A stretch of DNA of 64,000 bases from Siphonodentalium dalli (taxonomy: Eukaryota > Mollusca > Scaphopoda > Gadilida > Siphonodentaliidae), in contig CP136068.1 of the NCBI GenBank assembly GCA_032622095.1, positions 156,513,151 through 156,577,150 on the forward strand. The letters run 5' to 3'. The notes beneath the pieces were generated by a model. That model saw only the letters and a program-made list of their open reading frames with translations. It did no database searches and had not been told where the DNA came from. Positions 55,401-63,808 of this stretch are shown here, piece by piece. Position 1 is the stretch's first letter. Each line of letters opens with the position of its first letter. The position numbers and the translations under genes were made by a program.

Positions 55401-58400
55401 GATTCGCAATATAGTTATTTGGTTTTCTTGGGACTTTGCAAACTTAAGGCACGAATTTACACAAAATGTGTTTGATATTTTGTGTACTTGATAAGGGCAA
55501 AATGTGGCGCTTTTCTCTTAGATTATTAATAAGTCCACCAAATTCTCTTATATTTGTGGGTCTCTCATATGTAGCCTCATATATAAGACAATGCACTGGT
55601 TTACAAGGTCAAGGTAAATATTGTTAGGCGAATGTATTCTCTTATATATGCAAGGCTTCCTATGGGAGGCTCTCATATTTAAGAGAATGCATTGGCAAAG
55701 GGTTTTCGCAAAATTTCAGGAAGCTCCAGTCATGAAAGGGTTTAATACTAGAGCATTTTTCCCAATGTCTTCCTTGATTTCAAATCTCAGCTTATTTATT
55801 TGTGTGGATTTATCTCTATAAACATTTGTATCAATGAAGGTATCTAAAGCATAAAATTTAATAATCCAGAGCTCAATTACAGGAAGGTTGGTTTAATTTT
55901 TCCCTTCACCCACAAATCAACCAATCACACAAAATATAAAAAATTTCAAGATCAGGGTTTGAATTTCTTAAGTTTTAAGTACATTCAGCAGGTGCCTGCA
56001 ATGTGTCAACAAAGTATTTGAAGTGTGAGGCCCATTCATCCACTGGTTTTTGCTATTAAATACCGGTAGCACATTTTAAGGCATAAAGTTCAATATTCAG
56101 AATTTAAAAATGTTGTAATAGTGTCTGATTTTATAGAGTTACCTCTCTTTTACTGGTAACAAAGTTCTCAAATGTTCAATTCAAAAATAAGATTTTGTCT
56201 CACAGGATTATCTTCATTGTATTTAGGCCCAAACAGGGGGGATTTTGGTTCTCAGATCCTGCTGTATTGAATAAAAATGGCCATGTTAGGCATTTTTATT
56301 TCGATGCCTGATGTTATGACAAAAAACTGAAGAAAAATAATGTTTTTTTTTTTTTTTTTAAACTGACATGTCCATAGAATCCATAGATATATATTGGACA
56401 TTAGTGTCCATTGAGCTCTAACATATCTGTGTATTGTGTGGAAGGGGACTTGTGGACATAGAACATGAAGTAGATGACTACATTTAAGAAATTGATTAGC
56501 TGATCCTCATGCTCTTGTTACAGTTAGTAATTGTGTACTTTTACTAAATTACTAATTGTCACTCCAGACAATTGGCACAAAGGCACTGTGTGAAATTCAG
56601 GATCACATATTAGAATGGATAGATTTCAGTTTATAGAAACAATAACTGTAGTCTGGGGCATTATATAATGTTATACTGGTAGTACAATGTCCTTTTTATT
56701 GAAGATTTCCTATTGTAATTACACAATCTAAAGGCATTGTGACAAATCACAAACAGTTTGTGAGTTGGCACAATACCTTTTGATTGCACGGTAATTATAT
56801 TAGGACACCGAGATTATTATATGAAGTTGTGGGGGGAGGTATACTGGAATCAGCTTGTCCGTCCGTCGTCCATGGGCACAAATTTGTCTGGAGTTTTTTT
56901 TATAAATTTCCGTGAAACTTGGCACAGACAACAAACATCATGGGAACCTGTGCACCTGCGATTATGATGTCTGTCAGACTTTTTTTTGCAACATGCATAA
57001 TTTTGTCTGAGCTTTTATTCCTACATTTTTGGTCAATAGGTTTAAGATTAGGGTTAGGGTTGTGTACCTGCAATTGGAACTGTTATTTTATTATTTTAAC
57101 TAAATGTTTACTAACATGTGAAACATCTTAGTATTTTAAAAACACGGGGGATATCCTTAGTCCCATTGGGACAGTCATACCTCTAGTTACTTATAATTAC
57201 ATCTCAGTGTAAAATATCAACCCGAAAATGCATATTTTAAACTTTATAGTGACACTGCCACAACCGCGTGTGTTGCCGTGATGAAATTCCTACATTTAAC
57301 ATTAACTGCCACCCTAATGTAATTATCCTGTTTTGAATTTGAATTGTGAAAACCAATGGAAAGTGAAATGCATGTAAATATATAAGAAATGACTGGAAGA
57401 TTAATGCCGATGGGGTCATTGTCACAAGGCTCTGGTCACATTCGTAGCCAGCTTTTTAAATCGATCACAAATGTAGCCAGCTTTTCTATGGCGATCACAT
57501 TTGTAGCCAGCTTTTCATATTCATTCAAGCCTCAACGAACAAGATTAGGTTAATCTCATTTTGCTGAGTTGATAGACGAAAAACAACTTGAAATTTAATG
57601 TGATATTAGTTCATCTAATAACTCGAGGTTTCCGATCAATGTCTTTAGAATGCTCGAATTATTTTCCAAGATAAGTTGATAAACGAAGTCATTTCTGGAG
57701 CATGACGTCGACATTTTAGTCACGAACGCGATGACGTCATATTTCGCGCCATATAAAGCATGGAATTAGAAAAGCTGGCTACGAATGTGATCGCCGGCGA
57801 AAAGCTGACTACATTTGTGATCGATTTAAAAAGCTGGCTACGAATGTGACCGGAGCCTTGTGACAATGACCCCATCGGCAAGATTAATTGAGGTCATTGG
57901 ACAGTGTATCAATCCCGAAACACAAACTTTGTTTCATTACCATGCCGGTCAAAACCAATTACCCCTATTGATCTTCCAGTCATTCCTTATAATCAGAAGA
58001 TTTACGTGCCCAATATAACAACATGTGGCAAACGCGTCATCGACTTAAACTGACGTAGGTGGGTTCATTGCTTTTTATGAAGTGGAGACTTCAGTTATTG
58101 CTTGATAAACATTGGAAACATTCATGTGAATGTAGAGGGTGTTTGATTATCATATATATAAAACCTGTCGTCTGTGTGTCTGTCTGTCTGTGTGTGTATA
58201 ACTCGGTCACGCTTTTGGCGCGTTTATAACTTTTCAACCATGTGTGCAATGTGGCCCAAATTTGTACCACGGCCTATATTGTGTCGTAAAAGATGACTCA
58301 CCAAATTTCAAGTCGATTGGTCAAAGCAAACCTGAGATCTAACATGGTCCCGAAATGCAGTATTTGCACTCAAGTATAGACTATTTCTTATGACGTTTGT

Positions 58401-61400
58401 TGGAATGACGTCATGTGACGTCGCACGCAAACTCGCATTAGCTTTGCTATTGTCGACGAAACTTCCATGCGCGCTAACAGCGTTGTTGGAAATAGGCGCT
58501 GAATTAATTTGTCAGTTCATGTTGAGTGTGAATAGAAGTAACAAATGTTGATTTTGTCATGAAAGTGCATGTAGTGGGTGTGGAGTCGAATTTTCGGTAT
58601 TGAAATTATCCATGTGTTGCCAACTTGTGTGTCTTCGTATTGAGTAAAGTTTCTCATTAAACAGTTTTGATTCGGTACTTTAATTATACACATCCATCAG
58701 ACCATCACAAAGAACCCGACTGGTAAAAAGCATCCACTTGATAAGAACTCAGCCGACTGTGACCTGTTATCAGTTTGACAGGCCTTGTAAGCGAGCAAAA
58801 GGAATACACACTCAGATGGCTGACCTAGTTACGGGCCGAACAATCAATGCAGTTGAATAGATACACACTACACAGTGTATCAAAGAAGCTGTAACGTAGC
58901 GTATTGCTACATCATGATTGTAATGTCAATGCCACACTGACTGTCACTATGTAATACTCAGGCGGTGGCAGTCCGTATAGCATGTGGCTTTGGCGACTTC
59001 AAAGACACCGACAATGCAAGCGGCATAAACAGAAATAAGGTCCGAATTAATTTATACAGTGAATCAGAATCAACTTTCACTTTCTAAAAATAGAACAGAT
59101 CCATCAATTGATTAAATTCTAAGATTTATTTCGTGTTGCAACTATTGATAGGGATTAGTGAATTGTGATAACTAATTACTACTCACAATTATATTCAATC
59201 GCGAAAATGTGACGAAATTGACACATATAGATATTGTATCCATGCAATGATGTAATCTCTTATTCTTTTCAAAAGCGGTGTGACGGCGTGCGTGTAAATC
59301 ATCAAAGTGATGTGTGAATATCACTTAATTGAATAATTGTGTTGGTCATTGTGTTACCTCATTTAGCTGTTGTCACGAATGTATTAAATCCGTGGGCATA
59401 TATACATGTACATTGTTAAGTTAAAAACTTGAATTACCGCAATTTACCGGGAATCTCTGCTCTGATTTTGTAATTTAATAGCAATACCGTACCGATACCG
59501 CGGTAAATCGACGAAAATTTACCGATACCGAGCTTGAAATTTCAATACCGCCCATCTCTACTCTACCATCGTTGGGAATAGGTGCTAATATGGTATTTTA
59601 ATTGACAAGTTCGGTGTAAACATATGTAAAGAATGCTGTCTTTGTTATGAAAGTTGTGCGGAAGATGGCGAATGACACAGTCTGACAGTCAGCGGGTGTA
59701 CCGTTCAGTAGATTCGCCGGAACTCGGTTAGAAAAACCACATTCCCGAGCCGGGACTAATATAGTGTAAACAATACTGCCCACGCTAATTAATGCTCTTT
59801 TAATGTTTCAGTTGAATGTAAATCTGATGAAAGAATGTTTAAAAGATCAAAATGTGCGCGAATCGCGCGCTGTTTAAGTCACAGGCCCCTCCATCGCTAA
59901 TTAAAGGCTCCCGAATGGAGCCTGTTTCAGTTAGTATATAGTAATAAAGTAAAATATCTTGATTGTTGCGTTCTGTATGTGCATGCATATACATGTATAT
60001 ATGTGAGTTGGGGAGAAAGGGGGGGGGGGAGAAAATACAGTTTTATTTCAAATAAAGTGTTCCCACAAATGGGCCTGTGATCCTTAGGTTACATGCTGAA
60101 TGCAGGCTCCCAAGGGGATCCATTTAAGATCAAAATTTTCCGCAAGCCCCCTTCATCGCTGAATAAACGCGCCCGAATTGAGTATGTTTCAGTTAGTATA
60201 TAGTAATATTTAAAGTAATATGCTGATTTTGTTTCGTTCAATATGTGCATGCGCATATATGTGGAGTGGGTATGTGTAGAAATACAGTTTTAGTGAAATA
60301 AAGTGTTCCCTCGCGCATTCATGCAGTGACAAAAAAGAGAAGCATGACCATTGCATTTCTTATATAGAAATGAGAATTTGTTCATGACCGCGGACACTAG
60401 AAAGTAACAAAGAACATTTGTATACCCATCATTGTGTGACGGGCAACCCCCTAGTATGTATATAAATAGCATAGCAGTCATCCATTTTCATGGTTCGTAT
60501 TCTATTTTCAGTTATGTGCCAACCCACGATGTTCATGATAGTAAACTTGGTTCTCCCATTTTCATAGGCCCCTGCGAATATTCAATATTCATTTTGTTAT
60601 TCGAATTGACATTGAAACAACAAATTTTCAAATAGTAATTTTGAATACTTCAAAACAGTCAATGTGAACAAAATGTGAACATTCACCACTACTACGAAGT
60701 ATAAAAAGTAGAAACACTCATTATATATTCCATCAAAATATGACATTTTAAGTTAACTTTAACTATCCCTCTTGTTTTATGGCCGCAAATAAAACTGTTT
60801 ATAATTTATTAAGTGGACATTCAGTCTGAGATGGAATGATACTGCACAATTCAGTTGAACAGTTCACACATGCAGCACCCATGGATACACACAATTAAAT
60901 GTATTATCTTTTCATCATTTGATTGTATTTGCTCAGTTTTGACTGGCAGTGACATTTGTAATGCCCACTTGGGTCATGCGGTCAAATCCTTTCGATCAAA
61001 CACCCGTCTAATTATTGAGAAAGCCGTGAGAGCTTATTTCTGAAATGGTCCATCTCTGATTCTGCATTTTGAATCGATAATTACCCTTTAATGATGTCAT
61101 TCTAATTCCGAAGTTTTTATTTACCGAAATAAACCCCAAAATTGCAATAGTATTCCAATTTCAACGAAATTAAATTTTTCCGTATTGTTTCTTATATTTT
61201 GAAGAAACAATGTTATTAATTGTCGATCCCTCATTCACAAAAACGGTGACAATATGTTTTTTTTAATACATGATTCAGACATGCAGTCGGAAACGGAAAA
61301 CATCTTATAAATTTTTGCCACCAAGATTGTGAAATATTGTATTCAATATTCGATTCGTTTTCAAATATTTCGAGAGCTATGCGATTTGAAATTTGATTCA

Positions 61401-63808
61401 ATCAAAAACCCAGTATTTGCAGGGCCCCTCATTCTCATTCATGTATTTTGTTGAGTTGAATTCATGAAGTATTCTGGAAATTATTTCGTTCTATTTTATT
61501 TAGTAACGTGCCAACTCACGACGTTCCTGAGAGTGTTATTCAGTCGTTTCCCCTGGAGAAGGTGAGAGAAGGGAGCTCACTCTTACAGCCCGGTAACCAA
61601 TGTCGAGTGTGTTTACGTGGATACGAAGTCGGCATGATGATCAGAAAGATCCCTATCTGCAAACACAAGGTAATATATCATGTGACATGAAACTCTCTAT
61701 TCATGGGTGGCCTTTTTTTATAAACACTTGGTCGGCAGATTTTTTCCTCTAATAGTTGGGTCTGTCAGTCAATATAAAATAAAAATAAAAATCCATGTTG
61801 AAACATCAAAGTGGTTTTCAATTGATTTACAGATTAAAACGAGGCTTCATTTGTGTTGGTTTTGTAACATGCAGCTAATAGCTGGTGAAAATTGGCAGGC
61901 AGAACCCAACTGGACAGACTTATAGCATAATACGTCCTGATTTTTCAAAACAGTCGAATAAAAAGACACCCTTTTGAAACTAAAATCAATTATTCAATTC
62001 AACAGTGAAACTGAATGACTCTTGTATCAGAAACCGAAAACCATCAACCATCATTGAATAAACAATTCTTTCTTATATAACAGAAATCCATGTTTTAGCC
62101 TGCATACTATAGTTCATACACATAAAACACATAGTAGGTGTTATTTAAAACTACTCCTGTTACCTCTAAGTTCACTGCTAAGTCCGCTAACCAAGTTATT
62201 AAAAGGAAAGGCCTTATGGACCCACTGATAGCAACTTTAGGTTCATCATCATTGACAACAGAATAATATGTGCTCTACATCTACCATAGGGCCATCTAAT
62301 TAATTGTCCCCTAACTTTTTTTTGGGGGGTACTATTCAATAAACCGGTGTCTGTTTAGCTGTTGGTTTGTTTGTGTGGAAATATTCCGGATGAGAACTTT
62401 ATTTTTGGGCTATCGGGTCGAAACCAAATAGGTATGTGAGTTTATCAGCTCAAAACACAGGTAAAATTCAAATATGGGTTCAGTCTGTCCATATTTGTCG
62501 GACTTATGGACCCTTTTTGACTTAGAATCCGTCCATCCATTCGGAAAGTTTCCGGATGATAACTTTATTTTGGGTTATCATGTCGAAACCAAATTCGGTA
62601 TGTCAGTTTACGAAGATACAGGTCAAGTTCAAATTTGTGATCGGTTTGCCAATTTTTGCCGGAGTTATGGTCCTTGTTGATTTAAAATTTCTCGATTATT
62701 TTGGTTTCCGGATGATAACTTTACTTTTAGTTATCTGATTGTTCTGAAATTCAGCTGAATTTCTTGATATTTGGTACTTGGTTAAAATTTCAGAAGACAA
62801 AGGCCAAGTTTGAATTTGGTCACTGTGCGATGAATTTTGACAGAGTTAAAACTTTTTTAAAAAGCCACCTTTATGGGGGACACGTGATCGGTGACCTTTT
62901 AGTTAACCCTTTACCCAACAAACCGGCCAAAAACGGCCAAATAAAGCTGCAACAGCCTAAATTATCTTGGGTCTGTCTCAATAAAACCATACAAATATGG
63001 ATATCATTGGAACCGGCTCATTGACCACATTGTGATGGTTACAGTTATGCCCTGTGTCAATGCATTCTCTTATATATGCGAGTCGACCATAGGTCGCCTC
63101 GCATATATAAGAGAATGCATTGGCCTAAAAAAAATCTTTTTTTTAACACTTTTTACCATTTTTTCTTACATTCTTTAACAATTTTATAATTTTTAATGTG
63201 TTAAGCCAATGCATTCTCTTATATATGCGAGGCGACCTATGGTCGACTCGCATATATAAGAGAATGCATTGGCACAGGGCCGTTCTGTTGGGTAAAGGGT
63301 TAAATTTGATTCCTTTGCTGATTCAGCCTCCCGAGTCTGATTCTTTTTGAGGGGTTCATTTCATTATAAAATTTTCTACCTTTACGGACGCCCACAAAAC
63401 AAAGTGACTTAACTCCTGAAATAAAATTTGTGAAGGATTTTATTTTTGAACACTTTGATTCAAGCTATTCATGAGTAGAATGAGAAGAAACATTGGGTTG
63501 AATTATCACACTTATGTCACGGGCATCAATAAACTTATTTTGCATTTTATCATTCTTGTATGCATAATTGTTTTTTGAAATGTCACCCGTATTGCAACTG
63601 ATAAAAATGTTCAGGTTTACCATTCTTGTATTGATAAGTTTTCTTAAGTATAACCAGTCTTGTTTCGATAACTTTTTTTACAGTTCCACCAGTCGTGCAT
63701 TGATAATTGGTTACTGCATTCACATCCGACATGCCCTGTCGATGGCAACACTGTCTGGACCCCCGGTGATGATGAAGAACCTAACCAAGAGGAGCATAGA
63801 ACCATACT
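43344..63808 (+). CDS. ZSWIM2: ZSWIM2-like E3 ubiquitin ligase, exons 1-8 (3' end beyond window)
   Basis: Spliced exons: 43344-43493, 46421-46538, 48643-48859, 49718-49963, 52573-52657, 54762-54889, 61504-61669, 63684-63808. All junctions are GT-AG and all phases agree. The start ATG is supported by an in-frame TAA at 43332-43334. Domains seen: SWIM zinc finger (C59, C61, C71, H73); RING (C144, C147, C161, C165, H170, C173, C191, C194); ZZ finger (C230, C233, C245, C248, C254, C257, H263, H266); second RING (C348, C351, C367, H369, H372, C375, C387, with D390 at the last position). This order is diagnostic of ZSWIM2. In mammals ZSWIM2 (MEX) is a testis-expressed E3 ligase linked to death-receptor apoptosis; that function is family knowledge, not shown here. 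With exons 9-11 from the inverted copy the protein would be about 772 aa, longer than the human ~630 aa because of a disordered tail. Introns are loaded with transposons. Confidence 0.93.
43508..43680. mobile_element. Hairpin MITE just inside ZSWIM2 intron 1
   Basis: Arms GAAGTGTGATAAATAGAGTA / TAATAAATAGAGTTATCAAT complement; starts 15 bp after the exon 1 junction. Confidence 0.7.
43961..44532. repeat. 43-bp satellite, 13 near-identical copies
   Basis: Unit TGAATGCTGAGATACATGTA plus TGGTATCGGGTCATATAATATTG, head to tail with no spacers; a further partial copy lies after the hAT insertion (45643-45685). Confidence 0.95.
44533..45642. mobile_element. hAT-like non-autonomous transposon inside the 43-bp satellite
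   Basis: Ends TAGGGCTGGACGATATTAAC / ACCGTCCAGCACTA with a perfect 8-bp duplication GCTGAGAT (44525-44532, 45643-45650), itself part of the satellite unit. 1110 bp; an 83-codon minus frame (44922-45173) is unrecognised; no transposase. Confidence 0.88.
45820..46260. other. Intron 1 sequence, dispersed-repeat-like
   Basis: Phrases such as 'TTCTAACCAGAGTTATGCCA' and 'TTTCACAACAATATCTCGAT' recur at 49260-49440. No gene. Confidence 0.45.
46421..46538 (+). CDS. ZSWIM2: ZSWIM2 exon 2 (SWIM zinc finger)
   Basis: Acceptor CTTGCAG|GTTTTT, donor GCAG|GTACGC, phase 0 in and 1 out. It encodes VFLGDPHSCSCPTF followed by LCKHICW, giving the CxC and CxH ligands of a SWIM finger (residues 59, 61, 71, 73). 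The SWIM domain is a DNA- or protein-binding zinc finger in other proteins. Confidence 0.92.
46540..48106. other. Intron 2, no gene recognised
   Basis: Begins with two degenerate copies of the exon 2 donor region (46575-46626). Open frames of up to 105 codons near 46865-47276 have no recognisable features. Confidence 0.45.
48111..48565. mobile_element. TTAA-flanked MITE with AGGTACTCAATCC ends, ZSWIM2 intron 2
   Basis: Inverted ends AGGTACTCAATCCAATCAG / CTGATCGGATTGAGTACCT between TTAA (48107-48110) and TTAA (48566-48569). Part of the interior recurs inverted at about 52190-52370. It ends 77 bp before the exon 3 acceptor. Confidence 0.72.
48643..48859 (+). CDS. ZSWIM2: ZSWIM2 exon 3 (linker and first half of RING 1)
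   Basis: Acceptor AAATTTAG|TGACGT, donor TGCAA|GTATGT, phase 1 in and 2 out. Residues 90-162: a basic/acidic linker (LGLVEREINEVLRG is family-typical), then EDVCPICQEELL and LPVTYC, the first three RING ligands. A TA-flanked hairpin MITE is inserted 22 bp beyond the donor (48882-49094). Confidence 0.92.
48882..49094. mobile_element. Tc1/mariner-like hairpin MITE at start of ZSWIM2 intron 3
   Basis: Begins CAGTAGTGCC after TA (48880-48881), 22 bp from the exon 3 splice junction; ends GGGCATTACTAT. Diverged arms. Confidence 0.78.
49478..49717 (+). repeat. ZSWIM2: Three decoy copies of exon 4 acceptor and 5' end (73-bp period)
   Basis: Exon-like starts at 49499, 49572 and 49645 precede the real one at 49718 by exact multiples of 73 bp. 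Each repeats the exon's first ~50 nt; the two inner copies keep TTGTTTTCTCAG acceptors. None has a donor, and reading on meets an in-frame stop. Confidence 0.92.
49718..49963 (+). CDS. ZSWIM2: ZSWIM2 exon 4 (second half of RING 1 and start of ZZ)
   Basis: Acceptor TTTTCTCAG|GTTTGG, donor TACAG|GTCTGT, phase 2 in and out. Encodes FGCGNSIHIKCMKIW, CPFCRED and the first ZZ ligands (C230, C233). Its acceptor plus first ~50 nt are repeated three times upstream with a 73-bp period (see decoy array 49478-49717); this copy is the real exon because only it continues into open reading frame and a donor. Confidence 0.93.
50111..50502. mobile_element. TTAA MITE (CCCTTTACCCAACA family) in ZSWIM2 intron 4
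   Basis: TTAA at 50107-50110 and 50503-50506, two palindromic cores. It interrupts one copy of a ~370-bp dispersed repeat whose other copy (42889-43255) lacks it. Confidence 0.87.
50743..50990. mobile_element. hAT-like MITE rich in TAATGCATTA
   Basis: Ends CAGGGATGGGG / CCCATCTCTG, flanked by GTGCCTGA / GCGCCTGA (7 of 8 match). The body is many copies of GTAATGCATTACA. Confidence 0.78.
51413..51858. mobile_element. TTAA MITE (CCCTTTCAGTGCC family) in ZSWIM2 intron 4
   Basis: TTAA at 51409-51412 and 51859-51862; full-length, reverse orientation to 1204-1662; one complete palindromic core at 51461-51529. Confidence 0.85.
52499..52562. mobile_element. Relic of two-hairpin MITE beside exon 5 acceptor
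   Basis: CCTCTGGGGACCTCATTCTG, then TATTTCAAGGCTTGG, ending about 10 bp before the splice acceptor of the ZZ exon, so the relic supplies the branch-point region. Confidence 0.65.
52573..52657 (+). CDS. ZSWIM2: ZSWIM2 exon 5 (ZZ zinc finger)
   Basis: Acceptor TTTCTTTTCAG|GTGCTC, donor CGCCAG|GTCAGT, phase 2 in and 0 out. Encodes CSVCADFYLCKSCFNTSIH then DHPFQYRQ, the classic ZZ finger. A relic of the two-hairpin MITE ends about 10 bp before the acceptor. The donor region is repeated twice more downstream (GT at 52681 and 52710). Confidence 0.93.
52658..52729 (+). repeat. ZSWIM2: Triplicated exon 5 donor
   Basis: CCGCCAGGTCAGTGTTAATT occurs three times with donor GTs at 52658, 52681 and 52710. 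The extra donors would add 23 and 52 nt, both shifting the frame. Confidence 0.9.
52795..52836 (-). ncRNA. Candidate hammerhead, minus-strand mirror copy
   Basis: The opposite palindrome arm encodes the same motif on the minus strand, so a transcript in either direction contains one sense and one complementary copy. Confidence 0.45.
52848..52889 (+). ncRNA. Candidate minimal type I hammerhead ribozyme
   Basis: Stem I TGGTC/GACCA (52848-52852, 52885-52889), core CTGACGA (52853-52859), stem II GATAC-ACTT-GTATC (52861-52874), GAAA (52875-52878), a 2-bp-capable GCGC for stem III, and TA as the cleavage dinucleotide. The unpaired A at 52860 at the base of stem II is non-canonical. Such minimal hammerheads are known from Penelope-like elements and animal retrozymes; activity is unproven. 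Confidence 0.5.
52952..53845. other. Intron 5 sequence, nothing recognised
   Basis: AT-rich. A ~55-bp direct duplication (ATTCTCTCAGAATCCGAGAA) lies at about 53768-53850, right at the start of the inverted arm. No gene. Confidence 0.5.
53966..54309. mobile_element. TTAA MITE (CCCTTTACCCAACA family), right arm
   Basis: TTAA at 53962-53965 and 54310-54313. Same insertion as 38858-39207, so it predates divergence of the arms. Confidence 0.85.
54314..54755. repeat. 50-bp minisatellite, ~9 copies, abutting exon 6 acceptor (right)
   Basis: Same array as 38340-38853 with fewer units and different variant order. Confidence 0.92.
54762..54889 (+). CDS. ZSWIM2: ZSWIM2 exon 6, right arm
   Basis: Acceptor TTTCTGCAG|AAAAGG, donor GATAA|GTACGT, phase 0 in and 2 out. 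Residues 273-315: KRNQRWRNAQR continuing the post-ZZ segment, then a helical linker. A 50-bp minisatellite abuts the acceptor. Same length as left-arm exon 38207-38334, differing at a silent site and one Leu/Ile. Confidence 0.9.
55545..55743. mobile_element. Diverged TTAA MITE, right arm
   Basis: Reverse-complement twin of 37355-37560, ending AGTCATGAAAGGGTTTAA. Confidence 0.6.
55750..57230. other. Intron 6 sequence with Harbinger-related repeat, right arm
   Basis: Twin of 35940-37350; differs by SNPs and homopolymer lengths. No gene recognised. Confidence 0.5.
57406..57879. mobile_element. Mutator-like (MULE) MITE, right arm only
   Basis: Long inverted termini (>80 bp) starting GCCGATGGGGTCATTGTCAC, flanked by a perfect 9-bp duplication AAGATTAAT (57397-57405, 57880-57888). 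The left arm has one copy of that 9-mer (35013-35021, complement) and no element. Internal GTAGCCAGCTTTT sub-repeats. 474 bp, non-coding. Confidence 0.82.
58150..60454 (+). mobile_element. Helitron-like non-autonomous element, right arm
   Basis: Allelic twin of 31747-34029 with the same TC start and CTAG end, flanked A|T. The terminal hairpin carries a G-to-A change in one stem base. No coding capacity is recognised; small ORFs are not conserved between arms. Confidence 0.7.
60501..60545 (+). pseudogene. ZSWIM2: Decoy copy of exon 7 start (right arm)
   Basis: TTCTATTTTCAG|TTATGTGCCAACCCACGATG mirrors the real exon 7 start 1 kb downstream and still encodes VPTHDV in the same phase; no matching donor. 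Confidence 0.75.
61504..61669 (+). CDS. ZSWIM2: ZSWIM2 exon 7 (first half of RING 2), right arm
   Basis: Acceptor TTTATTTAG|TAACGT, donor CACAAG|GTAATA, phase 2 in and 0 out. Encodes VPTHDVPESVIQSFPLEKV and NQCRVCLRGYEVG...CKHK, supplying ligands C348, C351, C367, H369. A degenerate copy of the acceptor and exon start lies 1 kb upstream (60501-60545). Confidence 0.92.
62907..63299. mobile_element. piggyBac-like TTAA MITE (CCCTTTACCCAACA family), right arm only
   Basis: Ends CCCTTTACCCAACA / TGTTGGGTAAAGGG, flanked by TTAA (62903-62906, 63300-63303). The left arm carries the empty TTAA at 25731-25734 in identical context. Contains two copies of the ~66-bp palindromic core. Confidence 0.88.
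63684..63808 (+). CDS. ZSWIM2: ZSWIM2 exon 8 (second half of RING 2), right arm
   Basis: Acceptor TTTTTACAG|TTCCAC, donor CATACT|GTGAGT, phase 0 in and 2 out. Encodes FHQSCIDNWLL and CPVDGNTVW. The final RING ligand position is Asp (CPVD) rather than Cys, as I recall for vertebrate ZSWIM2. The gene continues outside the window. Confidence 0.92.
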
